Source of the DNA: Clostridium sp. CAG:389
GTDB lineage: Bacteria; Bacillota; Clostridia; TANB77; CAG-508
Direction of reading: 5' to 3'
Assembly (NCBI GenBank): GCA_000438255.1
Contig: FR901918.1
Span: 1 to 9,542, forward strand
Length of the DNA: 9,542 nucleotides
In this document: positions 7,301-9,542 of the stretch, one piece after another
Layout of the letters: every line of letters starts with the position of its first letter
Position numbering within the stretch: the stretch's first letter is position 1
Notes under the pieces: generated by a model
The model's input: the letters and a program-made list of their open reading frames with translations, nothing else
Database searches by the model: none
What the model was told of the DNA's origin: nothing
Position numbers and translations under genes: made by a program

Positions 7301-9221
7301 TTTTATCTAATGTTAAATCCATATTTAATATTAATATAGCACCTTCAATAGCTTTGTCTTTATAATTTGTTTGTTCTCCACTTAATTTTATTTCTAATAT
7401 ATTGCCATCTAATAATTTTGCAGATGCAATTTTCAATTCTTCTTCATCAACTAATTGGATTGATTTTACATCTATTTTTTGTATTGTTGATGGTAGTTGA
7501 ATTCTTATTACAGGATTTTTAAATAAATCATTATTTTCATCTCTTGAATTTAAAACAAGTCTCATTTCCACATTATTTGTACTCATTGTTGAAAACTCTG
7601 TTTTGCTTAGTTGTAATTGAGCGTTAGTTTCTGTCTCTAATAAACCTATTTTTGATTCAGCTCCTGAAATTGATACTGTATTTGCATCTTCAATAACATT
7701 TCCTGTTACTTTTGTTGATATTTCTGTTCCTGTTTTTACTATATTATTATCAATTTTTCCTATTGTTTTTGTTGTAACTAATTTGATGTCCCCTACATTT
7801 TGAGGTTCTGTTATTTTTATTTTTATAGTTGAAACCCCATTTGCATAATTAACTGTAATATTACCATTTTCATCAGTTTCAGAATTAGCATTAATTTTAG
7901 CAATTTCTGTATCATTTTTTCCATTTAATATTGTTAATTCACCATTATTTCCTAATACATTTAGGACATTTTCTTTATTAATTACTGTATTTTTATATGT
8001 TGAAGAAATCTCTTTATCTGCTATTTTTTGATTTTCTTCAATTAATGTTGCTTCATTTGCAACACCTGCTAAATTTGATGATATAATTGTTGTATAAGCT
8101 ATATCTCTTGAAATTCCAGCATATAATTTTCCTTTATAAATATTAGATTCATTTTGTTCCATTTTTACTGTTATTATTGAATCTTTTTCTTCTTGATTTA
8201 TTTGCATTTCTGATGTAGCACTTACTTTTGTATTTTTATTTTCATAAAGATTGATTTCTGAGCTAACATTTAATTTATCTGCACTTATTTCAACATCTTT
8301 ATCAAAAATATATGTAATTATAAATTTATCCTCTCCATTTTTTGTCCAAATTACTTTGTTGTCTTCTGCTACATTATTTATTTCTATTGTTGCTAATCCT
8401 GTTTCTTTATCATAGTTCCAATTATCTTGTGTTAACATTTTTCCATTTGTTGCTAATATATTATTTGCATTAATTAGAACCTCTGGATATTTATCTGAAA
8501 TTTTAGGAGCTTGTACTTTTATCAATGAAGATTTTATAGGCACTAAGTTATTGTTTATTCCTGAATTTACTTGTACTTGTATAATTCTTTTATCTTCACC
8601 ATTATATTTTGCAATTTTGTTAGTAATTATTTCTTGTGATAATTTAATACATTCTTCTGCACTGCTATATGGACTAACCATATTTATTTTTATCATTCTT
8701 GTTGCAGAAATTGCTATATCTTTTTGTGTACTATCTTTATATGTCCCCTCTATTGCAATTTTACTTTCTTTGCTAATTAAATCCAAATCAAATTTTGAAT
8801 CTGTAAGTAATTGAATACCTACTTCTATTTCTTTTGTTTCTCCTGCGTTTATTTGATTTAAATAAATTTTGTTTTCTTCAATTCTATTTATTGAATTGTC
8901 TGAAAAATCTGTTTTAAATTTAAAATTAGCATCACTTAATACTATATTTCCATTAAACAATCCTTCTTGTTTTACTGTTATTTGGAAATATAGTTTTAAA
9001 TCTTCTGCATTCATTTTAGCATCTAAACTATTTACTTTTTCTCCATTTTCATTTTTTAAATATGCTACAAATTCAACATTTTTATTGTTTGTACTCTTTT
9101 CAGTATTCACAGCGTCAATAGCATATGATACCACATCAGCACACAACAATACAAAATTTGCCATTGTCAATGTAGCAATTAGCATTAAAACTGTTATGAT
9201 TTTTAAAACTTTTTGGTTCAT
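4356..9221 (-). CDS. Large secreted multi-domain surface protein with DUF11-like repeats and an SdrD B-like domain
   Basis: This is a 1621-residue, probably stalk-like surface protein. A signal peptide (MNQKVLKIITVLMLIATL, possible cleavage after SYA at 34) is followed by an N-terminal region starting NVEFVAYLKNENG and several beta-rich segments to about 850 that I cannot assign to a named family. DUF11-like domains follow at about 852-991 (YGIIRYEITISNTGSEDM), 992-1118 and 1122-1245 (VKAGDKIIYNITVKNGSSNE). Then come an Asn-rich linker (1263-1279), an SdrD B-like domain (1286-1380) with a calcium-loop-like DENENGQRDSNE (1295-1306), and a last DUF11-like domain (1420-1556, YDMQLDKYVTKI and VEYTIRVTNKGEVAGY). 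The end is SIKTGE (1584-1589), a membrane helix (about 1590-1612) and a basic tail. Family knowledge: DUF11 and SdrD B domains are structural spacers of surface proteins. The ATG has AGGAGGT 6 nt upstream. It is the first gene of the operon, 17 nt before the adhesin. No enzymatic motif is seen, and the binding partner is unknown. Confidence 0.93.
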   Translation of the reverse strand: MNQKVLKIITVLMLIATLTMANFVLLCADVVSYAIDAVNTEKSTNNKNVEFVAYLKNENGEKVNSLDAKMNAEDLKLYFQITVKQEGLFNGNIVLSDANFKFKTDFSDNSINRIEENKIYLNQINAGETKEIEVGIQLLTDSKFDLDLISKESKIAIEGTYKDSTQKDIAISATRMIKINMVSPYSSAEECIKLSQEIITNKIAKYNGEDKRIIQVQVNSGINNNLVPIKSSLIKVQAPKISDKYPEVLINANNILATNGKMLTQDNWNYDKETGLATIEINNVAEDNKVIWTKNGEDKFIITYIFDKDVEISADKLNVSSEINLYENKNTKVSATSEMQINQEEKDSIITVKMEQNESNIYKGKLYAGISRDIAYTTIISSNLAGVANEATLIEENQKIADKEISSTYKNTVINKENVLNVLGNNGELTILNGKNDTEIAKINANSETDENGNITVNYANGVSTIKIKITEPQNVGDIKLVTTKTIGKIDNNIVKTGTEISTKVTGNVIEDANTVSISGAESKIGLLETETNAQLQLSKTEFSTMSTNNVEMRLVLNSRDENNDLFKNPVIRIQLPSTIQKIDVKSIQLVDEEELKIASAKLLDGNILEIKLSGEQTNYKDKAIEGAILILNMDLTLDKKLPSSDEKVILTCANGEKTVQEQKNINFVSYAGLVTVSKIEDYGIEIINNQGNKEVTLPIQQNTRGVNTTKVENEIINNEENVITNVSVLGTFPTKDAVEGNNFDIGVQGLTVTGIEANRVQVYYSENKNATTDLEDADNAWTQNITDSKNVKKYLIKIDKLDVKEGINVSYEMQMPQSLEYNLTAKQGYVVDYANVTTEKQKVADYMTINTEKGATLDVTLKALVGKEEASTVNEYGIIRYEITISNTGSEDMNNAKITAKVPENTVLIDSSKLNSTEQVEGDIEEKEEQIESDKTDVEFDIDKIAKGETVTKYYDVKVKEGTAGNTVQNTVQLQYGDVTKNSNEVKTSIENGNISVQLKNAEGNAVLQDGYNHRYLLTVKNESNKKLKNLVVNINNPEEINIMQLSYVDDNDNFVKTENQNTLTIKEIDPNQSIVVAIYGTTNMKTDDASKDISLTAKVTDGNKEYNSNRLDFKVVNEVKGLEMSVTSDNSGDYVKAGDKIIYNITVKNGSSNEINKIKVNNWLSNDVSLINVSKNGKELSEESYDISTDEDKLQKIITLSEDAIEPGEEIKYSIEVEANVSYNNGEVVQIINETNLKHSYKVVQTSRVEHILKTEENQDNNNGDNNNNDNNNNNGNDSSTSNYLVSGIAWIDENENGQRDSNEKLLEGIKVKLLDAKTNEYVKDSKGNVLETTTNSEGFYAFTKVEKGEYLVIFEYDTTAYSVTGYKKDGVADENNSKAISKTITVDGKEEKVAVTEKIDVTKNTSGINIGLVPAKKYDMQLDKYVTKITVQNSKTVSTDYTDAKLAKQEINAKEVNSTTVVVEYTIRVTNKGEVAGYVKKIADYLSSDYKFSSELNKDWYQDGNNVYCIGLADTKINPGESKDVKLTVIKQMKENNTGLINNTAEIVSSYNELGLTDINSTEGNKVDGENDMSSADVIISIKTGEVVTTVLLVITTIIMLGVAVYMIRKSIMNKGIM
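4359..4484 (-). other. Encoded membrane anchor with degenerate sorting motif (SIKTGE)
   Basis: Residues 1580-1621 include VIISIKTGE, a hydrophobic stretch of about 23 residues (VVTTVLLVITTIIMLGVAVY) and the tail MIRKSIMNKGIM. The layout matches a sorting signal and aligns with VVIIPSTGE of the partner protein, but the Pro of LPxTG is Ile. It may be read by a relaxed sortase, or may simply be a C-terminal membrane anchor. Confidence 0.6.
5082..5366 (-). other. Encoded SdrD B-like domain
   Basis: Residues 1286-1380 of the large surface protein show the usual SdrD B order: YLVSGIAWIDENENGQRD, then LLEGIKVKLLD, TTTNSEGFYAFTKVEKGEY and a closing YSVTGYKKDG. The Asp/Asn-rich loop at 1295-1306 resembles the calcium sites of staphylococcal Sdr B repeats. 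It joins the DUF11-like stalk, through the Asn-rich linker, to the membrane-proximal part. Confidence 0.75.
5385..5435 (-). repeat. Asn-codon microsatellite encoding a flexible linker
   Basis: The minus strand reads runs of AAT and AAC broken by GAT/GAC and GGT/GGA codons, giving an Asn-rich linker (residues 1263-1279) between the DUF11-like stalk and the SdrD B-like domain. Its period is three bases, so gain or loss of units by slippage would change linker length without shifting the frame. Confidence 0.8.
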
Positions 9222-9227
9222 TGTACT

Positions 9228-9234
9228 ACCTCCT
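9228..9234 (-). promoter_or_regulatory. Shine-Dalgarno of the first gene
   Basis: The minus strand reads AGGAGGT, a near-perfect match to the 16S anti-Shine-Dalgarno, 6 nt before the ATG at 9219-9221. It fixes the start of the 1621-residue protein at a methionine directly followed by a signal peptide. Confidence 0.9.
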
Positions 9235-9260
9235 AATATAAACCTTTTTATTCGACCTAT

Positions 9261-9289
9261 ATAATATATTTTATATAATTATATGTCAA
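9261..9289 (-). promoter_or_regulatory. Proximal sigma-A-type promoter of the operon
   Basis: On the minus strand a perfect -35 TTGACA (9284-9289) is separated by 17 bp (9267-9283) from a -10 TATTAT (9261-9266). Transcription would begin near 9254, leaving a leader of about 30 nt that holds the Shine-Dalgarno. It is the best-placed promoter for the operon. The region is AT-rich, so the -10 alone means little; the exact -35 at optimal spacing is what supports the call. Confidence 0.75.
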
Positions 9290-9292
9290 TAC

Positions 9293-9325
9293 TCCGTATT
9301 TATTAAAATTGTAACTCTTTACGGA
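9293..9325. promoter_or_regulatory. Spaced inverted repeat just upstream of the proximal -35
   Basis: TCCGTA (9293-9298) and TACGGA (9320-9325) are perfect inverted 6-mers separated by 21 bp. They are relatively GC-rich in an otherwise AT-rich stretch, and the nearer one ends only 3 bp from the TTGACA box. The position suits an activator or response-regulator site. No known regulator consensus was recognised. Confidence 0.35.
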
Positions 9326-9340
9326 AGAACAAAATATAAA

Positions 9341-9380
9341 ATATTACATTTTCATTAAATTTATATTACATTTGTAATAT
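9341..9380. promoter_or_regulatory. Direct repeat plus perfect palindrome, possible operator
   Basis: ATATTACATTT occurs at 9341-9351 and again at 9363-9373, exactly 22 bp apart (about two helical turns). The second copy forms the left half of an 18-bp perfect palindrome (9363-9380, ATATTACA-TT-TGTAATAT). Its centre, TACATTTGTA, fits the TACAnnTGTA core bound by BlaI/MecI/CopY-type repressors. It overlaps the likely start of the weak middle promoter and lies within the leader of the distal one. In AT-rich DNA such a core can occur by chance. Confidence 0.4.
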
Positions 9381-9386
9381 TTTGAA

Positions 9387-9415
9387 AAAATAATATTTTT
9401 ACATAATTCTGTCAA
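9387..9415 (-). promoter_or_regulatory. Possible weaker middle promoter
   Basis: The minus strand has a perfect TTGACA (9410-9415), a 17-bp spacer and TATTTT (9387-9392). The -10 is poor. The expected start, near 9380, falls on the palindrome at 9363-9380. It could be a repressed or minor start, or a chance match. Confidence 0.35.
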
Positions 9416-9420
9416 TATAT

Positions 9421-9449
9421 ATTATACAACAGGAGTAGCACTTTTTCAA
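9421..9449 (-). promoter_or_regulatory. Distal promoter of the operon
   Basis: The minus strand has TTGAAA (9444-9449), a 17-bp spacer and a consensus TATAAT (9421-9426). Transcription would start near 9413, giving a leader of about 190 nt that crosses the palindrome and the proximal promoter. The spacer contains a small GC-richer patch (TGCTACTCCTG). Two good promoters in tandem suggest more than one input controls the operon. Confidence 0.6.
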
Positions 9450-9504
9450 TGTTTTTTTACATATTTTTATCCTTTTTTTATTAATTTTAGTTTACACTTT
9501 TTCT

Positions 9505-9520
9505 GTAACATTTTTGTTAC
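9505..9520. repeat. Perfect 16-bp palindrome overlapping the right inverted repeat
   Basis: GTAACA (9505-9510) and TGTTAC (9515-9520) pair perfectly around TTTT. The right arm lies inside the inverted-repeat copy 9511-9542; the left arm lies outside it and has no counterpart at the left end of the window. It could be an operator or part of a recombinase site. It is too short and AT-rich to be a convincing terminator. Confidence 0.5.
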
Positions 9521-9542
9521 TAGATAATAGTTTTAATAAATT
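9511..9542. repeat. Right copy of an imperfect inverted repeat bounding the window
   Basis: Bases 9511-9542 match the reverse complement of 1-32 at 29 of 32 positions; the differences are at 9522, 9535 and 9539. Both copies abut a hairpin on their inner side (the terminator on the left, the 16-bp palindrome on the right). Together they enclose the complete operon with its promoters and terminator. Confidence 0.8.

Larger units (their letters stand above)
9222..9542. other. Non-coding upstream region
   Basis: This 321-bp stretch contains no convincing gene on either strand. It holds the Shine-Dalgarno, the tandem minus-strand promoters, the candidate operators and, at its far end, the right copy of the inverted repeat. 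No riboswitch, T-box or leader-peptide attenuator was recognised. A plus-strand promoter-like pair (TTTACA 9398-9403, TATTAT 9420-9425) has no gene in the window to serve. Confidence 0.7.

Noticed and set aside
9123..9221. Lipoprotein signal in the first gene (VLLC at residues 24-27)
   Set aside because: The residue before Cys27 is Leu, not Gly, Ala or Ser as a lipobox needs. A signal peptidase I site near SYA (32-34) fits better.
8869..9264. Plus-strand open frame of 131 codons crossing the start of the first gene
   Set aside because: It is antisense to the signal-peptide end of a well-supported gene and runs through that gene's Shine-Dalgarno and proximal promoter. No recognisable protein features were seen.
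9222..9420. Riboswitch or attenuator in the long leader from the distal promoter
   Set aside because: Only short AU-rich hairpins are possible and no conserved aptamer motif or terminator-antiterminator pair was recognised.
9449..9484. Plus-strand 11-codon frame (MFFYIFLSFFY) downstream of AGGAG at 9431-9435
   Set aside because: The Shine-Dalgarno-like sequence is 13 nt from the ATG, too far. The peptide is a by-product of T-runs, and the same bases form the distal minus-strand promoter.
9505..9520. GTAACA-TTTT-TGTTAC as a terminator of an upstream gene
   Set aside because: A 6-bp AT-rich stem with no adjacent T-tract on the expected side is too weak. It is kept only as a palindrome.
1..9542. 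CRISPR array, tRNA, rRNA, insertion-sequence transposase, recombinase or sortase gene
   Set aside because: No spaced repeat series, no recognisable tRNA or rRNA sequence, and no enzyme-like coding region were found; the two large surface-protein genes fill nearly all the coding space.

Overview
The window is a two-gene operon for very large secreted, surface-attached proteins, read entirely on the minus strand. The DNA is strongly AT-rich (sample lines are about 22 to 32% G+C by eye). Ribosome-binding sites are strong AGGAGG types, tryptophan is encoded by TGG, and one protein ends in a Gram-positive sortase signal. Together these suggest a low-GC Firmicute, most likely one of the gut-associated Clostridia. 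That placement is inference; no marker gene is present.

Layout along transcription, right to left: (1) 9222-9542 is a non-coding leader and promoter region. It has a near-consensus promoter close to the gene (TTGACA-17-TATTAT), a second good promoter about 160 bp further upstream (TTGAAA-17-TATAAT), a weaker one between them, and several symmetric or repeated motifs that could be operators. (2) 4356-9221 encodes a 1621-residue secreted protein built as a long chain of beta-sandwich-like repeats (DUF11-like and SdrD B-like) with an Asn-rich linker and a C-terminal membrane anchor. Its sorting motif is degenerate (SIKTGE). (3) After a 17-nt gap containing a strong Shine-Dalgarno, 82-4338 encodes a 1418-residue adhesin-like protein. 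It has a signal peptide, an N-terminal Cys-Gln thioester (TED/TQXA) domain, a SpaA/CnaB-like domain, two SdrD B-like domains and an IPSTGE sortase signal. (4) A hairpin with T-tracts on both sides (28-61) ends the operon.

Working model (inference): one transcript makes a long stalk-like surface protein and a thioester adhesin that could bind a host or neighbouring-cell surface covalently. The adhesin would be fixed to the wall by a sortase encoded elsewhere.

The most unexpected structure is at the edges. Bases 1-32 and 9511-9542 are inverted copies of each other (29 of 32 identical) and align exactly with the two window ends. The whole operon, with promoters and terminator, therefore sits between imperfect inverted repeats. 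No transposase, integrase or invertase is encoded inside. The unit could be an invertible or mobile adhesin cassette acted on in trans, or the repeats could be a dispersed intergenic element. The flanking sequence is needed to decide.
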